Source of the DNA: Thiobacillus sp. 65-1059
GTDB lineage: Bacteria; Pseudomonadota; Gammaproteobacteria; Burkholderiales; Thiobacillaceae
Assembly (NCBI GenBank): GCA_001897675.1
Contig: MKUE01000135.1
Location: forward strand, 26,870 to 90,869
DNA length: 64,000 bases
Direction: 5' to 3'
Positions 19,160 through 27,613 of the stretch are shown piece after piece; positions within the stretch are counted from its first letter, which is position 1, and each line of letters starts with the position of its first letter. The notes under the pieces are model-generated. The model had not been told where the DNA came from, ran no database searches, and saw nothing but the letters and a program-made list of their open reading frames with translations. Position numbers and translations under genes: made by a program.

Positions 19160-19870
19160 GGCCGCCCGCCGCCGTTCGAGACGCGCCAGGCCGTAGTGGA
19201 TGAATGCCAGCGCGGCGAGCACCGGGCCGAACAGGTTGAGCAAGGGGACAAACTGCACCAGTCCGGTCAGCAGCCCCAATCCCCACCAGCCCGTGCGGTC
19301 GCTCTTGAACAGCGCCGCCATTTCGTCGGCGCTGGCATGTTCGGCGATGGCGTCGTAACGGAACAGGCGCTGGTTCAGATACGCGGCGGCGACGAAGGGC
19401 ACGATCACGCCGACGCCGATCAGCCACAGCGGCAGGGTGGCCACCCACAAGGCGACAAACAGCACGACGGCGATCGCCGCATTCCACAGGCTGCCGACCA
19501 GGCCGCCGCCGTTTTCGCGCTTGAGCCCGGGATAGTCGCGCCCGGCCACCAGGCGAATCAGCGCAGGCATGGCGAACAGCGCGGTGATGACGAGCGCGGT
19601 CAGCAGCACCAGCGGCACGAACAGCAGTAGATGCAGCAGTGCCTGAATGCCGTGGGCGATCCATACCGGCTCGAGCCCGGCCAGCCAGGCCTGGACGCCG
19701 ATGGCGTCGAGACCCAGCGCAATCCAGCCGGAGAAGGTGTGCCAGAAGGTCACGCCCAATACCAGCCACAGCAGCGCCGCGACCAGCATCGGCCACACCA
19801 CCACCCACAGCACGCGCAGGCTGAACAGGTCGCGCAGCGCCCGTGCCAGCGCATCGAGGATGCCGCTCAT
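19148..19870 (-). CDS. EI24 domain-containing membrane protein (CysZ-like)
   Basis: The 240-residue protein has several strongly hydrophobic stretches and the EI24/CysZ pattern, with RDYPGLKRENGG in a loop and LNQRLFRYDAIAEHAS near the C-terminus. CysZ in E. coli takes up sulfate, but many EI24 proteins have no known substrate and no cys genes are nearby. Its ATG overlaps the mogA stop (ATGA), so it is coupled to mogA. Confidence 0.86.
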   Translation of the reverse strand: MSGILDALARALRDLFSLRVLWVVVWPMLVAALLWLVLGVTFWHTFSGWIALGLDAIGVQAWLAGLEPVWIAHGIQALLHLLLFVPLVLLTALVITALFAMPALIRLVAGRDYPGLKRENGGGLVGSLWNAAIAVVLFVALWVATLPLWLIGVGVIVPFVAAAYLNQRLFRYDAIAEHASADEMAALFKSDRTGWWGLGLLTGLVQFVPLLNLFGPVLAALAFIHYGLARLERRRAASVG

Positions 19871-20421
19871 GCGCTCGCCCGCAGCGCGGATTTGGGGCGG
19901 AATGCCGCCACGGTGCCGGGCTGCGTTTCGAGGTAGGGTCCGCCGATCAAATCGATGCAGTAGGGCACCGCGGCGAACACGCCGTCGAGCGTTTCCTTGA
20001 TCGCCTTGGGCTGCCCCGGCAGGTTGACGATCAGGCTGGCGCCGCGGGTAACGCCGACCTGGCGCGACAGGATGGCGGTCGGCACGTACTTCAGCGACAC
20101 TGCGCGCATCGCCTCGCCGAAGCCGGGCAGAATCTTGTGCGCCACCGCCAGCGTCGCCTCGGGGGTGACGTCGCGCGGCGCCGGGCCGGTGCCGCCGGTG
20201 GTCAGGATGAGCGAACAGCGCTCAATGTCGGCCAGCTCGACCAGCGCCGTCTCGATCAGCGCCTGCTCGTCGGGGATCAGCCGGGTGACGAATTCGGCGG
20301 GATTGGCCAGCACTTCGCCGAACCAGGCCTTGAGTGCGGGCAGGCCCCGGTCTTCGTACGCGCCGCTGCTGGCGCGGTCGCTGACGGAAACCAGGCCGAT
20401 GCGAACGGAATCGTGAGTCAT
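19867..20421 (-). CDS. mogA: Molybdopterin adenylyltransferase
   Basis: MogA activates molybdopterin by adenylylation before molybdenum insertion. The 184-residue product starts MTHDSVRIGLVSVSDRASSG and has the nucleotide-binding block TTGGTGPAPRDVTPEAT and LPGQPKAIKETLDGV. The ATG at 20421 fits the family, and an upstream in-frame extension does not. It is followed by the overlapping EI24 gene. No molybdoenzyme lies in the window. Confidence 0.96.
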   Translation of the reverse strand: MTHDSVRIGLVSVSDRASSGAYEDRGLPALKAWFGEVLANPAEFVTRLIPDEQALIETALVELADIERCSLILTTGGTGPAPRDVTPEATLAVAHKILPGFGEAMRAVSLKYVPTAILSRQVGVTRGASLIVNLPGQPKAIKETLDGVFAAVPYCIDLIGGPYLETQPGTVAAFRPKSALRASA

Positions 20422-20494
20422 GTGGTCAGAAAAGAGGGTTGCACGAGTGGCTGAATTTATCAGAATGGTGGCACTGTGGCTGAAGGAGGACAGG

Positions 20495-20986
20495 ATGAAC
20501 CTGATCAAGACCGTGGTGGCGGCAAGCTGTTTGTGGGCGTCTGCGGCCTTGGCCGATCCGCCGCCGGGCTATCCGTTCGTCGGTTTCGACGCCGGCCTTG
20601 CGGCCGCGCGCGCAAGCGGCAAGCCGATCTTCCTGTACTTCGGGCGCTACGGCTGCGCATGGTGCGACCACACCAACAAGAAGACGTTTTCCGATGCCGC
20701 GCTAAAGAAACTGTACACCGCCAATTACGAGTTGGTGTATGTCGACGCCGAATCGGGAAAACGGCTGACGCTGCCTTCCGGCGAGCGCATCACCGAAGCC
20801 GAGCTGGGCGCGCGGCTGAAGGCGTTTGCCACGCCGTTGTTCGTCTACCTGACCCCGCAGGGCGACAAGATCGTGCAGATCCCCGGCTTCAAGACGGTGC
20901 AGGATTTCCGCGACTACGACCGCTATGTGCGCGGCGGCCATTACAAGCAGAAGACCCTGCTCGAATTCCTGGGCGGCAAGTCGTGA
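20495..20986 (+). CDS. Periplasmic thioredoxin-fold protein (SoxW-like)
   Basis: The 163-residue protein has a signal peptide ending around ALA-D21 and a thioredoxin fold with the redox pair C54-A-W-C57 in RYGCAWCDHTNKKTF. It resembles SoxW/DsbD-partner type thioredoxins that reduce disulfides in the periplasm. The start is set by the strong AAGGAGGA site seven bases upstream. It is divergent from mogA, and its stop overlaps the GTG start of the next gene, so the two products may work together. Confidence 0.9.
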   Translation: MNLIKTVVAASCLWASAALADPPPGYPFVGFDAGLAAARASGKPIFLYFGRYGCAWCDHTNKKTFSDAALKKLYTANYELVYVDAESGKRLTLPSGERITEAELGARLKAFATPLFVYLTPQGDKIVQIPGFKTVQDFRDYDRYVRGGHYKQKTLLEFLGGKS

Positions 20987-22161
20987 GGGCGGCGGCGCTG
21001 TTGCTGGCCATGCTGGCTGCGCCGGCGCAGGCCGCGTGGGAGTGGAGCGAGGCGGTGACGGTCAATTCGGTTCAGGGGGCGGCGATCTTTCCCCATCTGG
21101 AATCGGCCAACCGTCAGGGCGTGGCGGTGTCGGGCGATAGCGTGGGCGTGGTGTGGGAAGACAACCGCGATGGCACGCCGCAGTGCTATCTGGCGATCAA
21201 GCCGGGTGCCGCAGCGGAATTCCAGCCGGAGATCCGCTTGAGCCAGTCGGCCTGCTACGAGCCGGTGGTGCTTGCGCTCGGCGCGGGCCGCTTTGCCGCG
21301 GCATGGGAAGAGGCGGGCAGCGTGCATGCGCGGGTATGGCCCGGCGGCAGCGCGTCGAGGCTGACTACCGGCGAGGCCGCCCAGGTTACGCTGGCGGCCG
21401 GGGCGGGCAAGGTTTACGCGGCCTGGGCCGAGCAGGCCGGGCGGTTTCGCCGCATCGTCGTTGCCCGGCTGGCGCTGGCGGCGGACACGCTCGGCGTCGA
21501 GACGGCGCGGCCGGTCGAAGCGAAAGCGCCGTCCGACGAGCAGGGCTGGCCCGCGCTGGCGGTGGCAGGCGACGGCAGCGTGACGGTGGCGTGGGAGGAC
21601 CGGCGCGATCGCCACACGGTGCCGTTGGTGAGCCACAGCCGCGATGGGCGCCGTTTTTCCCCGCCGGCCCGCCTGACCGACCACAAGAGCGGCAGCGTCG
21701 GCGGGCTGGGGGCGGGGACCGGCGCGATGCGGCCGACGCTTGCGGCCTGGGGACCGCGCGGCGTGGCGGCGGTGTGGCTCGACAAGCGCGACTTTCTCTC
21801 CGGCTATGACGTCTATGCGGCATTCGATCCGGGCAAGCGCCGCTTCGGCAAGAACCTGCGCGTGCAGGACAGCTTCGGCGACAACATGGCGCAGTGGCAT
21901 GCGCAGGTCGTCGGCGACGCCAGCGGCCGGCTGGTGGCGGTGTGGGACGACGAGCGCGACGGCACGCCGGATGTGTGGCTGGCCGACTGGAATGGCAAAG
22001 CATTCGCTGACAACGTCGCGGTGCCGGCGGCGGCCGGCCCGGGCGCGCAGTCCGACCCGGTGGCGGCGCTGGATGCGGCCGGGCGCCTGCATGTGGTGTG
22101 GCTGGACCGGGACGGGCAGGCGGCCACGCGCATCCGCTACGCCCGCGCCGAGCGGCGCTGA
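20983..22161 (+). CDS. Secreted beta-propeller protein (sialidase/BNR-like repeats)
   Basis: The 392-residue product starts at a GTG that overlaps the thioredoxin stop (GTGA). A signal peptide (AAALLLAMLAAPAQA) is followed by at least five repeats of the type VWEDNRDGTP, VAWEDRRD, VWLDKRD, VWDDERDGTPDVW and VWLDRDG, spaced by 60-80 residues. Such Asp-box-like units suggest a beta-propeller, as in sialidases. Catalytic sialidase residues were not identified, so binding or sensing is as likely as hydrolysis. It is convergent with corA, eight bases away. Confidence 0.7.
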   Translation: MRAAALLLAMLAAPAQAAWEWSEAVTVNSVQGAAIFPHLESANRQGVAVSGDSVGVVWEDNRDGTPQCYLAIKPGAAAEFQPEIRLSQSACYEPVVLALGAGRFAAAWEEAGSVHARVWPGGSASRLTTGEAAQVTLAAGAGKVYAAWAEQAGRFRRIVVARLALAADTLGVETARPVEAKAPSDEQGWPALAVAGDGSVTVAWEDRRDRHTVPLVSHSRDGRRFSPPARLTDHKSGSVGGLGAGTGAMRPTLAAWGPRGVAAVWLDKRDFLSGYDVYAAFDPGKRRFGKNLRVQDSFGDNMAQWHAQVVGDASGRLVAVWDDERDGTPDVWLADWNGKAFADNVAVPAAAGPGAQSDPVAALDAAGRLHVVWLDRDGQAATRIRYARAERR

Positions 22162-22169
22162 GCGCAGGC

Positions 22170-23147
22170 TCAGATCCAGCCGCGCCGCTTCAGGCGCCGG
22201 TACAGCACCAGCACGCTTATGCCGGTTGCCAGCAGCAGCGCCGGATAGGCCCACGGCCATTTCAGTTCGGGCATGTAGTCGAAGTTCATGCCGTAGAGGC
22301 TGAACACCACCGTCGGCAGCGCCAGCAGCGCGCCCCAGCCGGCCAGCTTCTGCACCGATTCGTTCTGCTTCACCGACAGCGACGCGAGATGGAACTGCAT
22401 CGCGTCCGAGGTCGAGACGCGCAGATGGTCGATGGCGGCCGACACGCGCACCGCATGGTCGTGGATGTCGCGGTAATACGCCCTGAGTTCCTTGGTGGAC
22501 AGTTCCGGGTGCAGGCGAATCAGGTTCTGCGTGATCTCCTGCATCGGCTCGGCGGCGTCGCGCAATGCGGCCAACTCGCGCTTCATGGCGTATAGCTGTT
22601 CCAGCATGTCGCGGCCACGCCTGGCGCCGCTCATCAGCTGGCTTTCCAGCGACTGGAAGCGCTCCTGCATGCCTTCGATCACCGGCCTGAACTGGTCGAC
22701 GATGAGATCGAGCACCAGATACAGCGCGTAGGGCGTGGCGGCCTTGATGCCGTTGGGGCAGCGCTGCAGGCGCTCGCTTACCCGCTGGTAGCCGCTGCCG
22801 CTGTCGTGGCGGATGGCGACGACGAAATTGCTGCCGACAAACAAGTGGGTCTCGCCGAGCTCCAAGTGCGATTCCCACAGTTGCGCAGTGCGCGTGGCAA
22901 TGAACACGTGCCCGTCGTATTCCTCGAGCTTGGGGCGCTGGTGGGTGGAAATGGCGTCTTCCAGCGCCAGCGCATGCAATCCGAGTTCATCGCCGAGGCG
23001 CGCAATGGTCTGGCTGTCGGGGGATTTCAGTTCGATCCAGATGAAACGATCCGGCCGGCCGACATGGTCGCTGATGTCGTCAAAGGCGATCGCGCGGGCT
23101 TTGGCGTCTTGGAAGAGCAGGCAGTCGATGATGGCCTCCGGCGGCAA
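22170..23147 (-). CDS. corA: CorA-family divalent metal transporter
   Basis: The 325-residue protein has a cytoplasmic N-terminal domain, a long helix region, and two C-terminal membrane segments with the diagnostic YGMNFDYMPEL loop before the last one. The family moves magnesium, cobalt or zinc. The start codon must be the TTG at 23147 (or a still less usual codon), because an in-frame stop lies just upstream and no ATG occurs for over 200 codons. It is monocistronic. Confidence 0.93.
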   Translation of the reverse strand: MPPEAIIDCLLFQDAKARAIAFDDISDHVGRPDRFIWIELKSPDSQTIARLGDELGLHALALEDAISTHQRPKLEEYDGHVFIATRTAQLWESHLELGETHLFVGSNFVVAIRHDSGSGYQRVSERLQRCPNGIKAATPYALYLVLDLIVDQFRPVIEGMQERFQSLESQLMSGARRGRDMLEQLYAMKRELAALRDAAEPMQEITQNLIRLHPELSTKELRAYYRDIHDHAVRVSAAIDHLRVSTSDAMQFHLASLSVKQNESVQKLAGWGALLALPTVVFSLYGMNFDYMPELKWPWAYPALLLATGISVLVLYRRLKRRGWI

Positions 23148-23531
23148 TGTGGAGATCGGTCCGGAATTCTAGCCCCTAATGCGGGATGCCTCCCACCGCG
23201 CCACGCCCGCAGGCGCCGCAGCCCGGCGCTGCCTTGGGTATTCCCGGACCGCGAGGTACACTCGCGGCACAATAAAAAGCGCTGCCCGATAACAAGCTAC
23301 ACGGAGACAACATGAGGAGAGTATGGTCGTGCCCGGCCCCGCTGCCGGGCGCTGCGGAACAGGCTGCCCCCCGCCCCCCTTGCGCTCTCGACGTGCCCGG
23401 CCGGCACGGTCTGCAGGCGACAACTGCCCGCTGGAATTTCGCTCCGAAGGATGAACCGCACGGTTCCGCTGTGCTGCGGGCGTTGCGTGCCGGACAGCCG
23501 GGTTTTCCCGGGCAAACCCGGGCGTCCGCGA
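23148..23531. other. Non-coding leader region between corA and the PAS/GGDEF/EAL gene
   Basis: This 384-base gap contains a possible sigma-70 promoter (TTGGGT at 23234-23239, 17 bases, TACACT at 23257-23262) inside a CCGCGAG/CTCGCGG inverted repeat. It also has a strong hairpin CCGGGTTT/AAACCCGG at 23498-23521, ten bases before the downstream ATG. A 75-codon frame (23312-23539) follows a GGAGA site but has no recognisable protein character. No riboswitch class was recognised. Confidence 0.5.
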
Positions 23532-25928
23532 ATGAGTGATTCGCTGGCCTTACGCGGCATGCGCTACAGCCTGCATGCCCGCATTCTGGCTACGGTGTGC
23601 GTGCTGGCACTGGCGATGTATCTGGTGACGCTGACGCTGCTGGGCCTGCCGTTGAAGGCGCGCGCGCAGCAGCATCTCGACGCCGGCGCCGAGCGCGAAC
23701 TGGGCGCGGCCATGGCGGCGATCCGGGATCAGGTGGTGTCGCGCGATCGTTCCGCGATCGAACGGGCGCTCACGGCATATGCCGCGAACGCCAATATCCT
23801 GAGCGCGCGCTTCACGTCGCCCGAGTTTGCGTTCGAAGCGCGCACGCCGCCCGCGCCGCAAGCTTATCCGGCCTGGTTCGCCGAACTGCTCGATGCGCGC
23901 GCGCCGTATGCGCAGTCCGAACTGGTCGTGGGCGGCATCTCCCATGGCACGCTGGCGCTTGCGCTGGACGCCGGAGATACCGTACACGGCTTGTGGACGC
24001 TGGCGGTGCGCTTCACCTTGCTGACACTGGGCGGATTGTTGGTCTGTCTGCTGTTGTTGCGCGGCTTGCTGCAGATCAACTTGCGCGGCCTGCATACCCT
24101 GCGCTCGGCGGCGCGGGCGATCGAACTCGGCGATCTCGGCGCGCGCGCCAGCCTGGGCTACGGCTCGCCGCCCGAGGTGCGCGAAACCAAGCTGGTTTTC
24201 AATCGCATGGCAGACCATATCGGCCACTTGGTGGCTGAGCTGGAACGCAAACGCGACGAGTTGCTGGTCGAGAAGGAGCGCCTGCGGGTGACCATCGAAT
24301 CGATCGGCGACGCCGTGGTGGTGACCGATGCAGATGGGGTGATCGAGTTTCTCAACCCCCGGGCGGAAGAACTGACCGGTTTCAGCAATGCCGATGCCCA
24401 GGGGCGGCGGGTGCCCGATGTGCTGCACCTGGTCAACGAGCAAAGCGGTGCGCCCGTCGTCAGCCCGCTCGAACTGGCGCTGCGGCGCAATGCGGTGATC
24501 GGGCTGGACAGCCATACCGCGATCCGCCGCCAGGATGGCACGACGATTGCGGTCAGCGATACCGCCGCGCCGATTCGATCCAGCGATGGCAGGGTGCAGG
24601 GTGGCGTGCTGGTGTTCCAGGACGAGAGCGAGCGGCGCAGCCTGATGCAACGGCTGACCTGGCAGGCCGAACGCGACCACCTCACCGGCCTGCTGAATCG
24701 CCGGGCAATGGAAGACCGGCTGGGCGCGGCGTTGCACAGCGTGCAGCATGAAGCGCGGCGCTTCATCTTCTGCTACATCGACCTCGATCGGTTCAAGCTG
24801 GTCAACGACACCTGCGGCCACCGTGCGGGCGACACTTTGCTGCGGCGGCTGACAGCCCTCATGGCGCGTCGCGTGGAGGGCGGGAACCACTGTCTGGCGC
24901 GGCTGGGGGGCGACGAGTTCGGCCTGCTGTTCGTCGATGCCACGCTGCCGGAGGCGCTCGACCACATTCAGGGGCTGCGCGACGAGATCGGCCGCTTCCG
25001 GTTCGAGTGGGATGACAAGGTGTTCCGCCTGGGGGTGAGCCTGGGGGTGACCGAATTGCACCGCGGCATGACCGATATCGGCGAAATCCTGATGCAGGCC
25101 GACACCGCGTGCTACCACGCCAAGTCGCTGGGCGGCAGCGTCATCCAGGTGTACGAGAAAACCCATCCGGCGCTGCAGAAAATCAACGACGAAATGCAGT
25201 GGGTGGGGGCCATCACCAAGGCCTTCGAGGCGCACCGGTTTGTCCTGTATCGCCAGCGGAAAGTCGCGCTGTCGCCGGCCATCGCGACGCCGCATTACGA
25301 AATCCTGCTGCGTCTGCGCGGCGAGGACGGGGCGATCATTTCTCCGGGCGAGTTCCTGCCCGCCGCCGAGCGCTACGGGCTGGCGCCCAGTTTCGACCGC
25401 TGGGTGATCCGCAATTTCTTCGCCTATCTCGACACCCATCCGCAGGACGAGGCCTGTTATGCGTTGAATCTGTCGGGACGCAGCCTGAGCGATCCGGGTA
25501 CGGCCGAGTTCATTCTCGATGAAATCGGCCAGTACCATTTCGATCCCGCGCGGATCAGCTTCGAAGTCACCGAAACCGCCGCCATCGACAGCCTGGATGC
25601 CTGCGAACGGCTGATCCTGACGCTGAAGTCGCGCGGCATTCAGTTTGCGCTGGACGATTTCGGCAAGGGGCAGTCGTCGTTCGGCTATCTGAAACGCCTG
25701 CCCGTGGCCTATCTCAAGATCGACGGCGATTTCGTGCGCGGGATGAACCACGACCGGGAAAAGCTTGCCATCGTCAAGGCCATGCACACGCTGGGGCATG
25801 AACTGGGCAAGCAGACCATCGCCGAGCAGGTCGAAACCGAAGCCGAACTGAGCTGCCTGAAAAATATGGGCGTGGATTTCGTGCAGGGTTACTTGCTGCA
25901 TCGACCGGCGCCGCTACCGGTGGATTGA
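23532..25928 (+). CDS. Membrane PAS/GGDEF/EAL protein (c-di-GMP turnover)
   Basis: The 798-residue protein has two hydrophobic segments (about 15-37 and 160-182) flanking a periplasmic sensor region, a HAMP-like linker, a PAS domain (about 245-370), then GGDEF and EAL domains. The cyclase site RLGGDEF (about 458) is intact. The phosphodiesterase part keeps the catalytic pattern, with ELL-type EILLRLR (about 589) for EAL, NLSGRS, FEVTET, DDFGKG and KIDGDF. Both activities are therefore possible. ATG 23532 gives a normal membrane signal. An in-frame start 27 codons upstream gives a basic extension and is less likely. A hairpin precedes the start. Confidence 0.93.
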   Translation: MSDSLALRGMRYSLHARILATVCVLALAMYLVTLTLLGLPLKARAQQHLDAGAERELGAAMAAIRDQVVSRDRSAIERALTAYAANANILSARFTSPEFAFEARTPPAPQAYPAWFAELLDARAPYAQSELVVGGISHGTLALALDAGDTVHGLWTLAVRFTLLTLGGLLVCLLLLRGLLQINLRGLHTLRSAARAIELGDLGARASLGYGSPPEVRETKLVFNRMADHIGHLVAELERKRDELLVEKERLRVTIESIGDAVVVTDADGVIEFLNPRAEELTGFSNADAQGRRVPDVLHLVNEQSGAPVVSPLELALRRNAVIGLDSHTAIRRQDGTTIAVSDTAAPIRSSDGRVQGGVLVFQDESERRSLMQRLTWQAERDHLTGLLNRRAMEDRLGAALHSVQHEARRFIFCYIDLDRFKLVNDTCGHRAGDTLLRRLTALMARRVEGGNHCLARLGGDEFGLLFVDATLPEALDHIQGLRDEIGRFRFEWDDKVFRLGVSLGVTELHRGMTDIGEILMQADTACYHAKSLGGSVIQVYEKTHPALQKINDEMQWVGAITKAFEAHRFVLYRQRKVALSPAIATPHYEILLRLRGEDGAIISPGEFLPAAERYGLAPSFDRWVIRNFFAYLDTHPQDEACYALNLSGRSLSDPGTAEFILDEIGQYHFDPARISFEVTETAAIDSLDACERLILTLKSRGIQFALDDFGKGQSSFGYLKRLPVAYLKIDGDFVRGMNHDREKLAIVKAMHTLGHELGKQTIAEQVETEAELSCLKNMGVDFVQGYLLHRPAPLPVD

Positions 25929-25937
25929 GCGCGAGCC

Positions 25938-26156
25938 GCCGGGCATGCCCGGCAATCGCATGTCATCCCGGCGATGCGTTTGCGTCTTTTTGCGAAGGGC
26001 CGATAGACGCAGCGCCCATGATCCATGCCCGTTTGCCGGGCCATGAGGACGCCATCCCTTCGTCGATGGCATCGCAGATGCGGCCATCGTTGCCTCCAGG
26101 TGCGAAGGGGTTTCTTATGCGTTCAACGAAGCCCTGTTTTGCGGCATGAAACAGGG
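25938..26156. terminator. Two hairpins between convergent genes
   Basis: GCCGGGCATGCCCGGC at 25938-25953 is a perfect palindrome after the GGDEF/EAL stop. CCCTGTTT (26132-26139) pairs with AAACAGGG (26149-26156) and would serve the minus-strand phosphomannomutase. Neither has a long T-run. The sequence between reads open on both strands but shows no known protein. Confidence 0.45.
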
Positions 26157-26208
26157 TCCACCGATGCGCCCGTCGCGAACGCGGCGCCGCCCCGCCGCCG
26201 GCCGGCAT

Positions 26209-27582
26209 TCAAAACGGCAATGCGAGGCCGGGCGCGGCCTCGTGGATCACGCGGCGGAAGTCGGCCTGGATGCGTTCCAGCGCCTCGGCGGTGTCGGCCT
26301 CGAAGCGCAGCACGATCACCGGCGTGGTGTTGGACGGACGCGCGAGGCCGAAGCCGTCGGCGTATTCGACTCTCAGGCCATCAAGGGTGATGACTTCCTG
26401 CGCGCCGGGGAAGCGCGCGGTTTTCTGCAGTCTGTCCATCAGCGCGTAATGCTCGCCCTCGGCCATCTTGATGTTGAGCTCGGGCGTGTTCAGCGTATCC
26501 GGCAGGCCGTGCAGGGTGGCGTCGATGTCGGCCTGTTTGCTCAAGTATTCGAGCAGCCGCGCGCCGGCATACAGGCCATCGTCGAAGCCGTACCAGCGTT
26601 CCTTGAAGAACACGTGGCCGGACATCTCGCCGGCCAAGAGCGCGCCGGTTTCCTTCATCTTGGCCTTGATGAAGCTGTGGCCGGTCTTCCACAGCAGCGG
26701 GCGGCCGCCGCGGTCTGTGATCCAGCCGAACAGCTTGCGCGTCGACTTGACGTCGAAAATGATCTCGGCGCCGGGGTTGCGGGAGAGCACGTCGTCGGCG
26801 AACAGCATCAGCTGGCGGTCGGGGAAGATGATGCTGCCGTCCTTGGTGACCACCCCGAGGCGGTCGCCGTCGCCGTCGAAGGCGAGACCGATCTCGGCAT
26901 CGCTGGTTTTCAGCGCCGCGATCAGATCCTGCAGGTTCTTCGGCTGCGAGGGGTCGGGATGGTGGTTGGGGAAGTTGCCGTCGACTTCGCAGAACAGCTC
27001 TTCCACCTGGCAGCCCATGTCGCGATACAGCTTGGGGGCGAAGGCGCCGGGCACGCCGTTGCCGCAGTCGACGATGATTTTCATCGGCCGCGCGAGCTTC
27101 ACGTCGGAGACGATGCGGGCGAGATATTCGCCGGCGATGTCGTGCTGGCGGTAGCCGCCGTCGCCGTGCGCGAGATCGTTGTTCACCAGCCGCTCGCGCA
27201 GCTTCTGGATGGCGTCGCCCGCCAGCGTCTCGCCGCCGAGCACCATTTTCAGCCCGTTGTAGTCGGGCGGGTTGTGGCTGCCGGTGACCATCACCGCGCT
27301 GTTTGTTTTCAGTTGATAGGCGGCGAAATAGGTCATCGGCGTGGCGACCATGCCGAGATCGACCACGCCGATGCCGGCCTTGCGGATGCCGCGCGCCAGC
27401 GCTGCGGCGAGGTCGGGGCCGGACAGGCGGCCGTCGCGGCCGATGCAGATTTCCTGCTGGCCGCGCGCCGCCGCCTCGGAGCCGATGGCATGGCCGATGG
27501 CTTCGACGATTTCCGGGGTGAAGCTCTTGCCGACGATGCCGCGGATGTCGTAGGCCTTGAAGATTTCCTTGGGGTATTCCAC
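26209..27582 (-). CDS. Phosphomannomutase/phosphoglucomutase (AlgC/ManB type)
   Basis: The enzyme interconverts hexose 1- and 6-phosphates and supplies sugar nucleotides for exopolysaccharide, LPS and alginate-type polymers. About 457 residues show FKAYDIRGIVGKS, the phosphoserine block TGSHNPPDYNG (S102), the metal loop DGDGDR, and the sugar-specificity block GEMSGHVFF. The GTG at 27582 is preferred because AGGGAG lies six bases upstream. A TTG seven codons earlier is possible. It is the last gene of a same-strand series that includes the Pga-like cluster, which fits precursor supply. Confidence 0.93.
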   Translation of the reverse strand: MEYPKEIFKAYDIRGIVGKSFTPEIVEAIGHAIGSEAAARGQQEICIGRDGRLSGPDLAAALARGIRKAGIGVVDLGMVATPMTYFAAYQLKTNSAVMVTGSHNPPDYNGLKMVLGGETLAGDAIQKLRERLVNNDLAHGDGGYRQHDIAGEYLARIVSDVKLARPMKIIVDCGNGVPGAFAPKLYRDMGCQVEELFCEVDGNFPNHHPDPSQPKNLQDLIAALKTSDAEIGLAFDGDGDRLGVVTKDGSIIFPDRQLMLFADDVLSRNPGAEIIFDVKSTRKLFGWITDRGGRPLLWKTGHSFIKAKMKETGALLAGEMSGHVFFKERWYGFDDGLYAGARLLEYLSKQADIDATLHGLPDTLNTPELNIKMAEGEHYALMDRLQKTARFPGAQEVITLDGLRVEYADGFGLARPSNTTPVIVLRFEADTAEALERIQADFRRVIHEAAPGLALPF

Positions 27583-27613
27583 AACACGCTCCCTGAATGG
27601 CAATGCGTCGATT

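Noticed and set aside
23505..23525. GGGCAAACC similar to a GEMM core before the PAS/GGDEF/EAL gene
   Set aside because: The rest of the aptamer (GACGCAAAG and the second stem) is missing. The word is part of a CCGGGTTT/AAACCCGG hairpin.
23312..23539. A 75-codon frame before the PAS/GGDEF/EAL gene
   Set aside because: It has no hydrophobic or domain pattern and a Pro/Ala/Arg-rich composition typical of chance frames in GC-rich DNA.
25960..26060. GGCAAAC and GACGCAAAC words on the minus strand
   Set aside because: They are about 40 bases apart, too far for the class I c-di-GMP aptamer, and lie downstream of genes rather than in a leader.
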